A DNA stretch of 64,000 nucleotides from NCBI GenBank assembly GCA_029552245.1, contig JAKPDW010000084.1, positions 1-64,000 of the forward strand, read 5' to 3'. The notes beneath the pieces are model-generated. The model was not told the DNA's origin and ran no database searches. It saw nothing but the letters and a program-made list of their open reading frames with translations. Below are positions 1 through 9,061 of this stretch, in pieces; the stretch's first letter is position 1, and every line of letters starts with the position of its first letter. A program made the position numbers and the translations under genes. The stretch is from Deltaproteobacteria bacterium (GTDB lineage: Bacteria; Desulfobacterota; Desulfomonilia; UBA1062).

Positions 1-141
1 GAGATGGTGATGCCCGGGGACAACGTGACGATGGAGGTGAAGCTGATTTCGCCGATCGCGATGGAGGAGGGTTTGCGATTCGCCATCCGCGAGGGCGGCA
101 GGACCGTGGCCTCCGGCGTCATCGTCAAGGTTATCGAGTAA
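1..141 (+). CDS. tuf: Elongation factor Tu, C-terminal fragment (cut by window edge)
   Basis: Reading from base 1 gives 46 codons and a TAA stop. The peptide ([16 protein letters not shown]..., ending in SGVIVKVIE) is the conserved C-terminal barrel of EF-Tu, the GTPase that delivers aminoacyl-tRNA to the ribosome. The rest of the gene lies upstream. It is followed by rpsJ after 30 bases, the usual str/S10 operon junction, so co-transcription is likely. Confidence 0.95.
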   Translation, partial: EMVMPGDNVTMEVKLISPIAMEEGLRFAIREGGRTVASGVIVKVIE

Positions 142-171
142 GCTCAGAGAAACGACAGGAGAATACCGGCA

Positions 172-480
172 ATGGAGACCCAACGGATACGCATACGACT
201 GAAAGGCTACGACCACAAGCTCATCGACCAGTCCGTCCAGGAGATCGTCGATGCGGCACGCAAGACCGGCGCCAAGGTGGCCGGGCCCATCCCCCTTCCG
301 ACGAAGATCGAGCGTTTCTGCGTCCTGAGGTCTCCCCACGTGGACAAGAAGTCGAGAGACCAGTTCGAGATCCGCACGTTCAAGCGCCTCCTCGACATCC
401 TCGACCCGACCCAGCAGACGGTCGACTCCCTCATGAAGCTCGACCTGTCGGCCGGCGTCGACGTGGAGATCAAGCTCTAG
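172..480 (+). CDS. rpsJ: 30S ribosomal protein S10
   Basis: The 102-residue product matches S10 over its full length ([16 protein letters not shown]..., with the [10 protein letters not shown] and [16 protein letters not shown] blocks). S10 sits in the head of the small subunit and, as NusE, also takes part in antitermination. The ATG follows an AGGAG-like ribosome site. It is the first gene of the S10 cluster and is 18 bases from rplC. Confidence 0.97.
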   Translation: METQRIRIRLKGYDHKLIDQSVQEIVDAARKTGAKVAGPIPLPTKIERFCVLRSPHVDKKSRDQFEIRTFKRLLDILDPTQQTVDSLMKLDLSAGVDVEIKL

Positions 481-498
481 CACGAAGCGGAGAAAGCC

Positions 499-1128
499 AT
501 GATCAAGGGTATACTCGGCAAGAAGCTCGGAATGAGCCAGGTGTTCAACGAAAACGGGGACATCGTCCCGGTGACGCTCATACAGGCGGGTCCCTGCTTC
601 GTGATACAGAAGAAGGTGAAGGACAGAGACGGCTACGACGCCTTGCAGCTGGGATTCGGACCGAAGAAGGAATCCCGGGTCAACAAGCCGCTCAAGGGAC
701 ACCAGGACAAGGCCGGCAAGGGATACTTCTCCTTTCTCCGCGAGATCCCGTGCGACGACGTCTCCTCGGTTGAAGTCGGCGCGGAGGTGAAGGTGACCGA
801 CGTGTTCAGCAAGGGCGAGGTCATCAAGGTCACCGGTGTCTCCAAGGGAAAGGGATACGCGGGCGTGGTGAGGAGGCACGGGTTCGGAGGGCTGCCGGCG
901 AGCCACGGGTCCCTCATCCTCAACGAGAGCGGGTCCATCGGCACGAACACGACCCCGGGCAAGGTCATCAAGGGCAAGCGCATGGCCGGACACCTGGGAA
1001 ACCGCAGGGTGACCGTCAAGGGCCTCAAGGTCGTTGACATCATCGAGGACATGAACATGATCGCCGTGCGCGGGGCGGTTCCCGGGAGCAAGGGACAGCT
1101 GGTCATCCTGCGCAAGCAAGAGGGTTGA
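499..1128 (+). CDS. rplC: 50S ribosomal protein L3
   Basis: The 209-residue protein starts MIKGILGKKLGMSQVF, typical of L3, and carries the central loop GFGGLPASHGS and the GNRRVTVKGLKVV region. L3 binds near the start of 23S rRNA assembly and reaches toward the peptidyl transferase centre. Length is normal for bacteria. Five bases upstream of rplD. Confidence 0.97.
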   Translation: MIKGILGKKLGMSQVFNENGDIVPVTLIQAGPCFVIQKKVKDRDGYDALQLGFGPKKESRVNKPLKGHQDKAGKGYFSFLREIPCDDVSSVEVGAEVKVTDVFSKGEVIKVTGVSKGKGYAGVVRRHGFGGLPASHGSLILNESGSIGTNTTPGKVIKGKRMAGHLGNRRVTVKGLKVVDIIEDMNMIAVRGAVPGSKGQLVILRKQEG

Positions 1129-1132
1129 TACG

Positions 1133-1756
1133 ATGCCTGTGGTCGACGTTTACAACATAGCTGGGGAGAAGGTCAGGGAGATTCAGCTCGACGACGAGGT
1201 CTTCGGCTGCGAGGTGAAGCCGCATCTCCTCCACGACGTGGTCGTCTGGCAGATGGCGAACCGCCGGGCGGCGACCGCCAAGACGAAGGGCCGCTCCGAG
1301 GTCTCGGGCGGCGGCAGGAAACCGTGGAGACAGAAGGGGACGGGACGCGCCCGTGCCGGTACGAACCGTTCGCCGCTGTGGAGGCACGGTGGTGTGGTCT
1401 TCGGCCCGAACGGCAGGCGCTACGCCATGGATCTCCCCAAGAAGGTAAGGCGGCAGGCGCTCAGGTGCGCGCTGAGCATGAAGGCCGGCGAGAACATGCT
1501 GAGGGTGATAGACAGCATGGATCTCGGGGTTCCCAAGACGAAGGAGTACGTGAAGGCCCTGGGCGCCCTCGGCATGGAAAACGCCCTCGTGGTCGTGGGC
1601 GAGCCGACGGAGAACACCTCTCTCGCCTCCCGGAACCACCCCATGAGCAAACTCATGCAGCCGGCGGGCCTGAACGTCTACGACGTGCTGAAGTACAGGG
1701 GACTGGTGCTCGACCTCAAGGCCGTGGAGCTCATCGTTGAGAGGCTGAAGTCATGA
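1133..1756 (+). CDS. rplD: 50S ribosomal protein L4
   Basis: The 207-residue product has the L4 signature [17 protein letters not shown] and the following [12 protein letters not shown] block. L4 lines the exit tunnel and in many bacteria also represses its own operon; no leader hairpin for this is visible at the cluster start here. Its stop overlaps the rplW start (ATGA), so the two are translationally coupled. Confidence 0.97.
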   Translation: MPVVDVYNIAGEKVREIQLDDEVFGCEVKPHLLHDVVVWQMANRRAATAKTKGRSEVSGGGRKPWRQKGTGRARAGTNRSPLWRHGGVVFGPNGRRYAMDLPKKVRRQALRCALSMKAGENMLRVIDSMDLGVPKTKEYVKALGALGMENALVVVGEPTENTSLASRNHPMSKLMQPAGLNVYDVLKYRGLVLDLKAVELIVERLKS

Positions 1757-2043
1757 AGAACGCGACCCGCATACTCAAGCGCCCTTTGATCACGGAAAAG
1801 GGCACGGATCTCAAGGAGAAGGGGAACAAGGTGATGTTCTCCGTGGCTCTCGACGCCAACAAGATCGAGATCAAGAAGGCCGTGGAAGAGCTCTACGGCG
1901 TGCACGTTCTCGACGTGAGGACCATGAGGGTCAAGGGCAAGTCCAAGAGGTGGGGCTTCAGGAGACACCAGCGGCCCGACTGGAAGAAGGCGATCGTCAC
2001 GCTCGGGAAGGGCGAGACCATCGAGTTCTATGAAGGGGTATGA
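1753..2043 (+). CDS. rplW: 50S ribosomal protein L23
   Basis: The 96-residue protein ([13 protein letters not shown]..., [20 protein letters not shown]) is a full-length L23. It lies at the tunnel exit and docks SRP and trigger factor. It overlaps rplD by four bases and is three bases from rplB. Confidence 0.97.
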   Translation: MKNATRILKRPLITEKGTDLKEKGNKVMFSVALDANKIEIKKAVEELYGVHVLDVRTMRVKGKSKRWGFRRHQRPDWKKAIVTLGKGETIEFYEGV

Positions 2044-2046
2044 CCG

Positions 2047-2868
2047 ATGAGCATTCGTAGCTTCAAACCGACGTCCGCCGGAAGGCGCGGCATGACCGTC
2101 TCGACCTTCGAGGAGATCACGGCGCAGGAACCCGAGCGGTCCTTGACCGTCACCCTCAAGAAGCACAGCGGGAGGAACAACCTCGGCAGGATCACCGTGC
2201 GCCACCAGGGTGGGGGGAGTCGGAGGCTGTACCGCATCATCGACTTCAAGCGCGACAAGGTGGGGGTCCCCGGCAAGGTGATGACCGTGGAGTACGACCC
2301 CAACCGCTCGGCGAGGATCTCCCTCGTCCAGTATGCGGACGGCGAGAAACGGTACATCCTCTGGCCTGACGGGCTGGCCGTGGGCAGCACGGTCATCACC
2401 TCGGAGGAGGCGGAGATCAGGCCGGGCAACGTCATGAGCCTCAAGATGATCCCCCTCGGCACGAACGTCCACAACGTGGAGTTCAGGCCCGGCAAGGGCG
2501 GACAGCTCATCAGGGCGGCGGGCACGGCGGGGCAGGTGCTCGCCAAAGAGGGCGACTACGTCCAGATCAAGATGCCCTCGGGCGAGGTGAGGAAGATCTT
2601 CGCGGAGTGCAAGGCGACCATCGGCCAGGTGGGCAACGTCAGCCATTCCAACATTACCATCGGGAAGGCCGGAAGGAACCGCTGGCTCGGCATTCGGCCG
2701 ACGGTGCGCGGTGTGGCCATGAACCCCGTCGATCATCCCCACGGTGGAGGAGAAGGCCGCGTCAAGGGAAACCACCCCGTGACGCCTTGGGGGGTCTCCA
2801 CCAAGGGACACAAGACCCGCAAGCGGACCAAGGACTCCACCAAGTACATCGTGAAGAGGAGGAAGTAA
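2047..2868 (+). CDS. rplB: 50S ribosomal protein L2
   Basis: The 273-residue product is a full-length L2, with the SAGRRGMT and [18 protein letters not shown] blocks near the N-terminus and the highly conserved [18 protein letters not shown] near the C-terminus. That loop carries the invariant histidine region close to the peptidyl transferase centre. Tightly packed between rplW and rpsS. Confidence 0.98.
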   Translation: MSIRSFKPTSAGRRGMTVSTFEEITAQEPERSLTVTLKKHSGRNNLGRITVRHQGGGSRRLYRIIDFKRDKVGVPGKVMTVEYDPNRSARISLVQYADGEKRYILWPDGLAVGSTVITSEEAEIRPGNVMSLKMIPLGTNVHNVEFRPGKGGQLIRAAGTAGQVLAKEGDYVQIKMPSGEVRKIFAECKATIGQVGNVSHSNITIGKAGRNRWLGIRPTVRGVAMNPVDHPHGGGEGRVKGNHPVTPWGVSTKGHKTRKRTKDSTKYIVKRRK

Positions 2869-2871
2869 GAC

Positions 2872-3153
<282 letters not shown>

Positions 3154-3156
3154 CCC

Positions 3157-3489
3157 ATGGAAGCACGAGCCGTTCTCAGATACTCGAGGGTCTCGCCCCA
3201 AAAGACGAGACTGCTCGCCGACGAGGTGAGAAACAAGCCCATCGCGGAAGCGCTCAGGATGCTCAACCTGCTCGGCACGAAGCGTGCGCGCATCATCGCA
3301 AAGGTGCTCAATTCCGCGGTTGCCAACGCCCTCCAGACGGGCATGGTCGACGTGGACAACCTCTACGTGAAGTCCATCCAGGTCGACGAGGGTCCCATGC
3401 TGAAGAGGTGGATGCCGAGGGCACAGGGCCGCGCCAACCGCATCCTGAAGCGGACCAGCCACATAGCGGTGGTCCTCGAAGAGCTCTAG
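3157..3489 (+). CDS. rplV: 50S ribosomal protein L22
   Basis: The 110-residue product ([27 protein letters not shown]..., ending in [11 protein letters not shown]) is L22, whose beta-hairpin lines the exit tunnel. The [11 protein letters not shown] hairpin tip is intact. Three bases after rpsS and 14 bases before rpsC. Confidence 0.97.
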   Translation: MEARAVLRYSRVSPQKTRLLADEVRNKPIAEALRMLNLLGTKRARIIAKVLNSAVANALQTGMVDVDNLYVKSIQVDEGPMLKRWMPRAQGRANRILKRTSHIAVVLEEL

Positions 3490-3503
3490 GAAAGGGGTCG
3501 AAG

Positions 3504-4151
3504 GTGGGACAGAAGATTCATCCATACGGGTTCCGGCTGGGCGTGACCAAGGACTGGAAGGCGAAGTGGTACGCCGACAAGGGCTTCGGCGAGCTCCTCG
3601 TCGAGGATCGCAAGATCAGGGACTTCATCACCAAGAACCTGAGTCACGCGGGGATCTCCAACATCATCATCGAGCGTGCGGCGGGCAAGGTGAAGCTCGT
3701 GATCTCGACGGGCAGGCCGGGTCTCGTGATAGGCAGGAAGGGGCAGGGCGCGGAGACCATCAAGAACGACCTCGCCAAGCTCGTGAAGAAGGAAGTGATG
3801 CTCGAGATCAAGGAAGTGAGGCGGCCGGAGACCGATGCTCAGATCGTGGCGGAGGGGATCGCCAGCCAGCTCGAGCGCCGCGTGGCCTACAGGAGGGCCA
3901 TGAAACGGGCCGTGAGCCAGGCGCTCAGGATGGGCGCGCAGGGCATCAAGGTCGCCTGCGCGGGGAGGCTCGCCGGCGCCGAGATCGCCAGGAGCGAATG
4001 GTACCGCGAGGGTCGCGTGCCGCTCCACACGCTCAGGAGCGATGTGGACTACGGGTTCAAGGAGGCCTTCACCATCTACGGGGTCATCGGCGTGAAGGTC
4101 TGGATCTATCACGGCGATGTCATCAAGAAGCAGGAAGAGGCGAGCGCGTAA
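3504..4151 (+). CDS. rpsC: 30S ribosomal protein S3
   Basis: The GTG start at 3504 is chosen because it gives the canonical [18 protein letters not shown]-terminus and lies just after an AGGAAAGGGG ribosome site; the open frame extends further upstream through rpsS/rplV but that part is out of phase with those genes. The 215-residue protein has the KH domain motif [15 protein letters not shown], part of the mRNA entry helicase of the ribosome. Confidence 0.96.
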   Translation: MGQKIHPYGFRLGVTKDWKAKWYADKGFGELLVEDRKIRDFITKNLSHAGISNIIIERAAGKVKLVISTGRPGLVIGRKGQGAETIKNDLAKLVKKEVMLEIKEVRRPETDAQIVAEGIASQLERRVAYRRAMKRAVSQALRMGAQGIKVACAGRLAGAEIARSEWYREGRVPLHTLRSDVDYGFKEAFTIYGVIGVKVWIYHGDVIKKQEEASA

Positions 4152-4165
4152 GGAGTGCATGAGTC

Positions 4166-4579
4166 ATGTTGATGCCGAACAAGGTCAAGCACAGGAAACA
4201 GCAGCGGGGCAGGCTCACGGGCAGCCCGGAACGCGGCTCGCGCGTCTCCTTCGGGACGTACGGCCTTCAGAGCCTCGAACCCCACTGGATAACCGCGAGG
4301 CAGATAGAGGCGGCCCGTATCGCCATCACCCGGTTCATCAAGCGCGGAGGGAAGGTCTGGATACGGGTCTTCCCGGACAAGCCCATCACCAAGAAGCCGG
4401 CGGAGACCCGCATGGGTAAGGGGAAGGGCGCTCCCGAAGAGTGGGTCGCACCGGTGAGACCCGGCAGGATCCTCTTCGAGATCGACGGCGTGACCGAGGA
4501 ACAGGCAAAGGAGGCGTTCCGCCTGGCTTCCCACAAGCTGCCCGTGAAAACGAGGTTCGTGGTCAGGGAGGGTGTGTGA
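4166..4579 (+). CDS. rplP: 50S ribosomal protein L16
   Basis: The 137-residue protein ([15 protein letters not shown]..., with the ARIAITR region and [15 protein letters not shown]) is L16, needed for tRNA binding at the A site. Two in-frame ATGs (4166 and 4172) are possible; 4166 preserves the ML-P start seen in the family. The stop overlaps the rpmC start by one base (TGATG). Confidence 0.97.
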   Translation: MLMPNKVKHRKQQRGRLTGSPERGSRVSFGTYGLQSLEPHWITARQIEAARIAITRFIKRGGKVWIRVFPDKPITKKPAETRMGKGKGAPEEWVAPVRPGRILFEIDGVTEEQAKEAFRLASHKLPVKTRFVVREGV

Positions 4580-4767
4580 TGAAGGCCAAGGAGATACGCG
4601 AGAAGAGCCCTGCCGAGCTCTCGGAGCTCCTCTTGAAGCTGGAGAGGGAACTCCTCGACGCCCGGTTCAAGAAGGCGACCGGCCAGCTCAAGGACACGTC
4701 GATCATCTCCAAGCTGCGTCGAGACATCGCACGTATCAATACGATCGCGCGGGAGAGAGTGCAATGA
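4579..4767 (+). CDS. rpmC: 50S ribosomal protein L29
   Basis: A 62-residue L29 ([22 protein letters not shown]..., [18 protein letters not shown]). It is a two-helix protein next to L23 at the tunnel exit. The ATG overlaps the rplP stop (TGATG), and its own TGA overlaps the rpsQ ATG (ATGA), so three genes are coupled in translation. Confidence 0.96.
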   Translation: MKAKEIREKSPAELSELLLKLERELLDARFKKATGQLKDTSIISKLRRDIARINTIARERVQ

Positions 4768-5021
4768 CGGAACAGGCCAGGAAGCTTGAATTCGAAGGAA
4801 TCGTCACGAGCGACAAGATGGACAAGACCGTGGTGGTCACGGTCGAGCGCCTCGAGAAACACCCGGTGTTCGGCAAGTACGTGCGCAGGCGTGCGAAGTT
4901 CAAGGCGCACGACGAACGCAACGAGTGCAGACCCGGGGACAGGGTGCTGATCCGCGAATGCAGGCCCATCAGCAGAGAGAAGTGCTGGAGGGTTGTGAAG
5001 ATCCTCGAGAGACAGGAGTAG
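4764..5021 (+). CDS. rpsQ: 30S ribosomal protein S17
   Basis: An 85-residue S17, an OB-fold primary 16S rRNA-binding protein, recognised by [20 protein letters not shown] and [19 protein letters not shown]. The ATG at 4764 overlaps the rpmC stop by four bases and gives the expected length; the frame is open further upstream but that part is out of phase with rpmC. Confidence 0.96.
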   Translation: MTEQARKLEFEGIVTSDKMDKTVVVTVERLEKHPVFGKYVRRRAKFKAHDERNECRPGDRVLIRECRPISREKCWRVVKILERQE

Positions 5022-5052
5022 CCGGTAGAGGTGCAGGTGGCGGAGGCCGATC

Positions 5053-5421
5053 ATGATCCAACAGCAGACAAGACTCAAGGTTGCGGACAACTCGGGAGCC
5101 AAGGAGGTCATGTGCATCAAGGTCCTGGGGGGCACCAGGCGCAGGTACGCCTCCCTCGGGGACATCATCGTGGTGAGCGTGAAGGACGCGATCCCGAGGT
5201 CCAAGGTGAAGAAGGGTGACGTGGTGAGGGCCGTGGTGGTCCGCACGACGAGGACGCACAAGAGGCCGGACGGGACGAGCATCAGGTTCGACGAGAACTC
5301 GGCCGTCATCCTCAACAACCAGAACGAGCCGGTCGGGACTCGTATCTTCGGGCCGGTGGCCAGGGAGCTGAGAAGCAAGAACTTCATGAAGATCGTGTCC
5401 CTGGCTCCAGAGGTTCTCTAG
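5053..5421 (+). CDS. rplN: 50S ribosomal protein L14
   Basis: The 122-residue protein starts [18 protein letters not shown] and has the full L14 pattern through [14 protein letters not shown]14 forms an intersubunit bridge and is the contact for the silencing factor RsfS. Length is standard. Ten bases before rplX. Confidence 0.98.
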   Translation: MIQQQTRLKVADNSGAKEVMCIKVLGGTRRRYASLGDIIVVSVKDAIPRSKVKKGDVVRAVVVRTTRTHKRPDGTSIRFDENSAVILNNQNEPVGTRIFGPVARELRSKNFMKIVSLAPEVL

Positions 5422-5430
5422 AGGTGCGCG

Positions 5431-5766
5431 ATGGCAGTGGTAAGGCATGAGACCGGCAGGATAAGAAAGGGAGACACGGTGATCGTCCTCACCGGGAAGA
5501 ACAAGGGGAAGCAGGGTCAGGTGATCCGTGTCGTCCCCAAGAAGGACCGCGTCGTCGTCGAGCGGGTCAACATGATCAAGCGGCACACGAGGCCGTCGCA
5601 GAAGTCACAGGGCGGGATCGTGGAGAAGGAGGCGCCGATCCACCTCTCCAACGTGGCCATCGTCTGCCCCGCTTGCAAGAAGGCGGTCCGCATAGGCTTC
5701 AAGTTCCACGAGGACGGGACCAAGGTCAGGTACTGCAGGAGCTGCAGCGAGGAACTGGACAAGTGA
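5431..5766 (+). CDS. rplX: 50S ribosomal protein L24, zinc-ribbon form
   Basis: A 111-residue L24 with the KOW motif (IRKGDTVIVLTGKNKGKQGQV) at the N-terminus. The C-terminal 35 residues contain two CxxC pairs (Cys79/82 and Cys102/105), so this is a zinc-ribbon version of L24. L24 starts 50S assembly on 23S domain I. Nine bases before rplE. Confidence 0.97.
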   Translation: MAVVRHETGRIRKGDTVIVLTGKNKGKQGQVIRVVPKKDRVVVERVNMIKRHTRPSQKSQGGIVEKEAPIHLSNVAIVCPACKKAVRIGFKFHEDGTKVRYCRSCSEELDK

Positions 5767-5775
5767 GGATGTGAG

Positions 5776-6315
5776 ATGGCAAGGCTCAAGGAATACTACC
5801 TCAAGGAGATCGTTCCCGCCCTCAGGACGGAGTACGGGTACAAGAACGTCCACCAGGTGCCGAAGCTCGTCAAGATCGTCCTGAACATGGGGCTCGGCGA
5901 TGCGGTGCAGGACATCAAGATCATCGACCGGGCCGCCGAGGAACTGGCCCTTATCACCGGGCAGAAGCCGGTGGTACGCAAGGCCCGCAAGTCCATCGCC
6001 GCGTTCAAGCTCAGGGAGGGCATGCCGGTGGGCTGCTCGGTGACGCTCAGGGGTGAGCGCATGTACGAGTTCCTGGACAGGCTCATCAACGCGGTGCTTC
6101 CCCGTGTGAGGGACTTCAGGGGCGTCTCCCCCAAGGGCTTCGACGGAAGGGGCAACTACACCATGGGCCTGAACGACCAGTCGGTCTTCCCCGAGATCAA
6201 CTATGACGCGATTGACAAGCTCAGGGGCATGAATATAACCATTGTCACCACTGCCGGCAGCGACGACGAGGGCAGGAGCCTGCTTGCCGCCTTCGGAATG
6301 CCGTTTCGGAAGTAG
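5776..6315 (+). CDS. rplE: 50S ribosomal protein L5
   Basis: The 179-residue product is L5 ([16 protein letters not shown]..., [42 protein letters not shown]). It binds 5S rRNA with L18 and contacts P-site tRNA. Full length with normal N- and C-termini. Confidence 0.98.
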   Translation: MARLKEYYLKEIVPALRTEYGYKNVHQVPKLVKIVLNMGLGDAVQDIKIIDRAAEELALITGQKPVVRKARKSIAAFKLREGMPVGCSVTLRGERMYEFLDRLINAVLPRVRDFRGVSPKGFDGRGNYTMGLNDQSVFPEINYDAIDKLRGMNITIVTTAGSDDEGRSLLAAFGMPFRK

Positions 6316-6328
6316 ATGAGGGGATGTC

Positions 6329-6514
6329 ATGGCGAAGAAATCGATGATCGCTAAGCAGCGCAGGAAGCCCAAGTTCAAGGTGAGGCAGTACAACAGGTGC
6401 CAGCTTTGCGGCAGGCCGCACGGGTACTACCGCAAGTTCGGGATCTGCAGGATATGTCTCAGGAACCATGCCATGAGGGGCGAGATCCCGGGCGTGAAGA
6501 AAGCCAGCTGGTAA
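6329..6514 (+). CDS. rpsN: 30S ribosomal protein S14, zinc-binding short form
   Basis: A 61-residue S14 of the short, zinc-binding type: cysteines at 24, 27, 40 and 43 (CQLC...CRIC) form the zinc site. The start follows GAGGGG with good spacing. The zinc-independent long form found in some bacteria is not in this cluster. Confidence 0.97.
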   Translation: MAKKSMIAKQRRKPKFKVRQYNRCQLCGRPHGYYRKFGICRICLRNHAMRGEIPGVKKASW

Positions 6515-6527
6515 GAGGGGAACGCAG

Positions 6528-6920
6528 ATGCACACCGATCCCATAGCGGACATGATAACCAGGATCCGGAACGCTGCAGGGGCCCAGAAGGAGAGCGTCG
6601 ACATCCCTGCGTCGAAGATGAAGATAGCGATCGCGGACATCCTCCAGAAAGAGGGTTACATAAAGTCCTACCGCGTGATCGACGACGGCAGGCAGGGGAT
6701 GCTCCGCGTGAGCCTCAAGTACTTCAACTCCCGCCACGTGATCAGCGGCATCGAGCGCGTCTCGAAACCGGGCAGGAGGATTTACCGTGGGGCGGCCGAG
6801 ATAGAGAAGGTCCGGGGCGGGCTCGGCATAGCCATCGTGAGCACGTCTGAAGGCATCATGACCGACCACAATGCCAGGGCCAAGAACAAGGGCGGCGAAG
6901 TCCTGCTGAGGGTTTGGTGA
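6528..6920 (+). CDS. rpsH: 30S ribosomal protein S8
   Basis: The 130-residue product has the S8 N-terminus ([15 protein letters not shown]) and the C-terminal signature [23 protein letters not shown]8 binds helix 21 of 16S rRNA and in enterobacteria regulates the spc operon by binding mRNA. Eleven bases before rplF. Confidence 0.98.
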   Translation: MHTDPIADMITRIRNAAGAQKESVDIPASKMKIAIADILQKEGYIKSYRVIDDGRQGMLRVSLKYFNSRHVISGIERVSKPGRRIYRGAAEIEKVRGGLGIAIVSTSEGIMTDHNARAKNKGGEVLLRVW

Positions 6921-6930
6921 GGAGCTGACC

Positions 6931-7479
6931 ATGGCGATGTCAAGAATAGGAAAACTGCCTATACCCATTCCCAAGGGGGTGAGCGTCACCTTCGACGGCG
7001 AGACGCTCACGGTCAAGGGGCCCAAGGGCGAGCTCAAGAAGCGTTGCGTCGGGAATCTGGACGTGGTGATAGAGGAGAAGGAACTCCGCTTCGTCCCGAA
7101 GGACGAGGAGCGCAAGACGAAGGCATTCCACGGGCTCATGAGGGCGCTCGCGAACAACATGGTGAAGGGGGTCTCCGAGGGCTTCACCAGGAGGCTCAGG
7201 ATCGTCGGCATCGGGTACCGTGGAGAGGCCAAGGGCAACACCCTGGTGTTGAACGTGGGGTATTCCCATCCCGTCGAGTTCCGCCTGCCCGAGGGGGTGA
7301 GCGGCACGGTGAGCAAGGACGGCCTCATCGAGATCACCGGCATAGACAACGAGCTCCTCGGCGACGTCGCAGCGCGCATCCGCAAGATCCGCAAGCCCGA
7401 CTCGTACGCGGGCAAGGGTATCCGCTATGACGGGGAGCAGGTCAGGCTCAAGCCCGGCAAGACGGCCGCCAAGGGCTGA
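6931..7479 (+). CDS. rplF: 50S ribosomal protein L6
   Basis: The 182-residue L6 has both alpha/beta domains and the C-terminal GKGIRYDGEQVRLKPGK signature. There are two in-frame ATGs: 6931 and 6937. The second gives the canonical MSRIGKLPIPIP start; the first is slightly better spaced from GAGGAG. Either is possible. Confidence 0.97.
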   Translation: MAMSRIGKLPIPIPKGVSVTFDGETLTVKGPKGELKKRCVGNLDVVIEEKELRFVPKDEERKTKAFHGLMRALANNMVKGVSEGFTRRLRIVGIGYRGEAKGNTLVLNVGYSHPVEFRLPEGVSGTVSKDGLIEITGIDNELLGDVAARIRKIRKPDSYAGKGIRYDGEQVRLKPGKTAAKG

Positions 7480-7511
7480 TGCCCATGCAGTGAGACAAGG
7501 AGTGGCGTGAA

Positions 7512-7874
7512 GTGAGCAAGAAGACAGAACGGCAGGCGTGGCAGCTCAGGAAGGAAAGGATTCGCAAGAGGATCACGGGCACGGCCGACAGGCCGCGCCT
7601 GAGCGTGTACCGCGGTCTGAGGCATATCTATACCCAGATCATCGACGATGAGAACGGTGTGACCCTGGCCGCCGCCTCCACCTTGAGCCCCGAGATCAAG
7701 GGGAAGGTCAAGGGGGCGAACATCGCGGCGGCAAGGCTCGTGGGCGAGCTGCTCGCCGCCAAGGCCAGGGACAAGGGGATCGACAAGGTCGTGTTCGACC
7801 GCTCAGGGTACCGGTACCACGGCCGCGTCAAGGCGGTGGCCGAGGCGGCCCGCGAGGGTGGGCTGAAGTTCTAG
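7512..7874 (+). CDS. rplR: 50S ribosomal protein L18
   Basis: A 120-residue L18 ([23 protein letters not shown]..., [26 protein letters not shown]). It brings 5S rRNA into the large subunit. Starts with GTG; no ATG would keep the basic N-terminal tail. It lies 32 bases after rplF and 17 before rpsE. Confidence 0.97.
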   Translation: MSKKTERQAWQLRKERIRKRITGTADRPRLSVYRGLRHIYTQIIDDENGVTLAAASTLSPEIKGKVKGANIAAARLVGELLAAKARDKGIDKVVFDRSGYRYHGRVKAVAEAAREGGLKF

Positions 7875-7891
7875 ACAAGCGAGGTGCACCA

Positions 7892-8398
7892 TTGGCTAGA
7901 TTCGAGCAGATCGACGAGAACCAGGAACAGTTGATCGACAAGGTCGTCTACATCAACCGTGTCGCGAAGGTCGTCAAGGGCGGAAAGAGGTTCCGTTTCA
8001 GCGCACTCGTGGTGGTGGGCGACGGCAACGGGAAGGTCGGTCACGGGCTGGGCAAGGCCAAGGAAGTATCCGTGAGCATCCGCAAGGGATACGAGTCCGC
8101 CAGGAAGGCCATGAGGGACGTCCCCATCGTCTCGGGCACGGTCCCGCACGAGATCATCGGGGAGTTCGGCTCTTCCAGGGTGATCGTGAAGCCTGCGCCG
8201 GAAGGCACCGGTATCATCGCCGGGAACGCGGTGAGGGCCGTGATGGAGGCCGCAGGGTACCGGAACGTGGTGGCCAAGACGCTGGGATCGCGCAACCACA
8301 ACAACGTCATACGGGCCACCTTCGACGCGCTCGATCGTCTGGAGACGAGGGAGTACGTCGAGGCCAAGCGCGGCAAGACGCTGGATCTGGGTTCGTGA
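7892..8398 (+). CDS. rpsE: 30S ribosomal protein S5
   Basis: Starts with TTG at 7892 after GAGGTG; this gives the MARFEQIDENQEQLIDKVVYINRVAKVVKGG N-terminus with the S5 double-stranded RNA-binding fold. The 168-residue protein also carries GHGLGKAKEV and the C-terminal SRNHNNVIRATFDAL block. S5 helps accuracy and mRNA unwinding. One of three TTG starts in this cluster. Confidence 0.96.
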   Translation: MARFEQIDENQEQLIDKVVYINRVAKVVKGGKRFRFSALVVVGDGNGKVGHGLGKAKEVSVSIRKGYESARKAMRDVPIVSGTVPHEIIGEFGSSRVIVKPAPEGTGIIAGNAVRAVMEAAGYRNVVAKTLGSRNHNNVIRATFDALDRLETREYVEAKRGKTLDLGS

Positions 8399-8423
8399 AG
8401 GTAGCAAGGAACGGGTGGAGACC

Positions 8424-8606
8424 ATGGCAGGCAAGATCAAGGTGACGCTGTATCGGTCGGTGATCGGTTGTACAGAGAAGCAGAAGGCGATCGTCGCCGC
8501 GCTCGGCCTCAAGAGGCGCGGCAGGTCGAGGGTGCTGCCGGACAACCCCGCGACGCGGGGCGCGGTCGCAAAGGTTCCCCACCTGGTGAAATGGGAGGAG
8601 GCGTGA
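8424..8606 (+). CDS. rpmD: 50S ribosomal protein L30
   Basis: A 60-residue L30 (KIKVTLYRSVIGCTEKQKAIVAALGLKRRG...). The ATG at 8424 follows GGTGGAG and gives the usual length; a GTG at 8415 would add three residues. One base separates its stop from the rplO start. Confidence 0.95.
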   Translation: MAGKIKVTLYRSVIGCTEKQKAIVAALGLKRRGRSRVLPDNPATRGAVAKVPHLVKWEEA

Positions 8607-8607
8607 G

Positions 8608-9051
8608 ATGATCGATCTATCCAACCTCAAGCCGGCCGACGGGTCGAGGAAGAAGAAGAAGCGCGTGGGCCGGGGCAACTCCTCCGGCATGGGGACGACC
8701 TGCGGCCGAGGCACCAAGGGACAGAAGGCTCGCTCGGGCGGGAACGTGCCCCAGTGGTTCGAGGGCGGCCAGATGCCCATTTACCGGAGACTTCCCAAGC
8801 GCGGGTTCAAGAACCGCACCCGCATCGAGTACGCCGTGGTCAACGTCAAGGACCTGGCCCGGTTCGAGAAGGGTTCCGTGGTCGACCGCGACGCGCTCAG
8901 GATGCGGGGTCTCATCCCCTCCCTGTCGGTACCGGTGAAACTCTTGGCCGACGGCGAGATAGACGTTCCGCTCACCGTCAGACTCGACAAGGCCTCCAGC
9001 GCGGCCATAGAGAAGATCAGCAGGGCCGGCGGCACCTTCGAGCACATCTGA
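8608..9051 (+). CDS. rplO: 50S ribosomal protein L15
   Basis: The 147-residue protein has the Gly- and Lys-rich L15 N-terminus (KKKKRVGRGNSSGMGTTCGRGTKGQKARSGG) and the QMPIYRRLPKRGFKN block. L15 is a late 50S assembly protein. The start follows GGAGGAGG. Eleven bases before secY. Confidence 0.97.
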   Translation: MIDLSNLKPADGSRKKKKRVGRGNSSGMGTTCGRGTKGQKARSGGNVPQWFEGGQMPIYRRLPKRGFKNRTRIEYAVVNVKDLARFEKGSVVDRDALRMRGLIPSLSVPVKLLADGEIDVPLTVRLDKASSAAIEKISRAGGTFEHI

Positions 9052-9061
9052 GGACCATCAC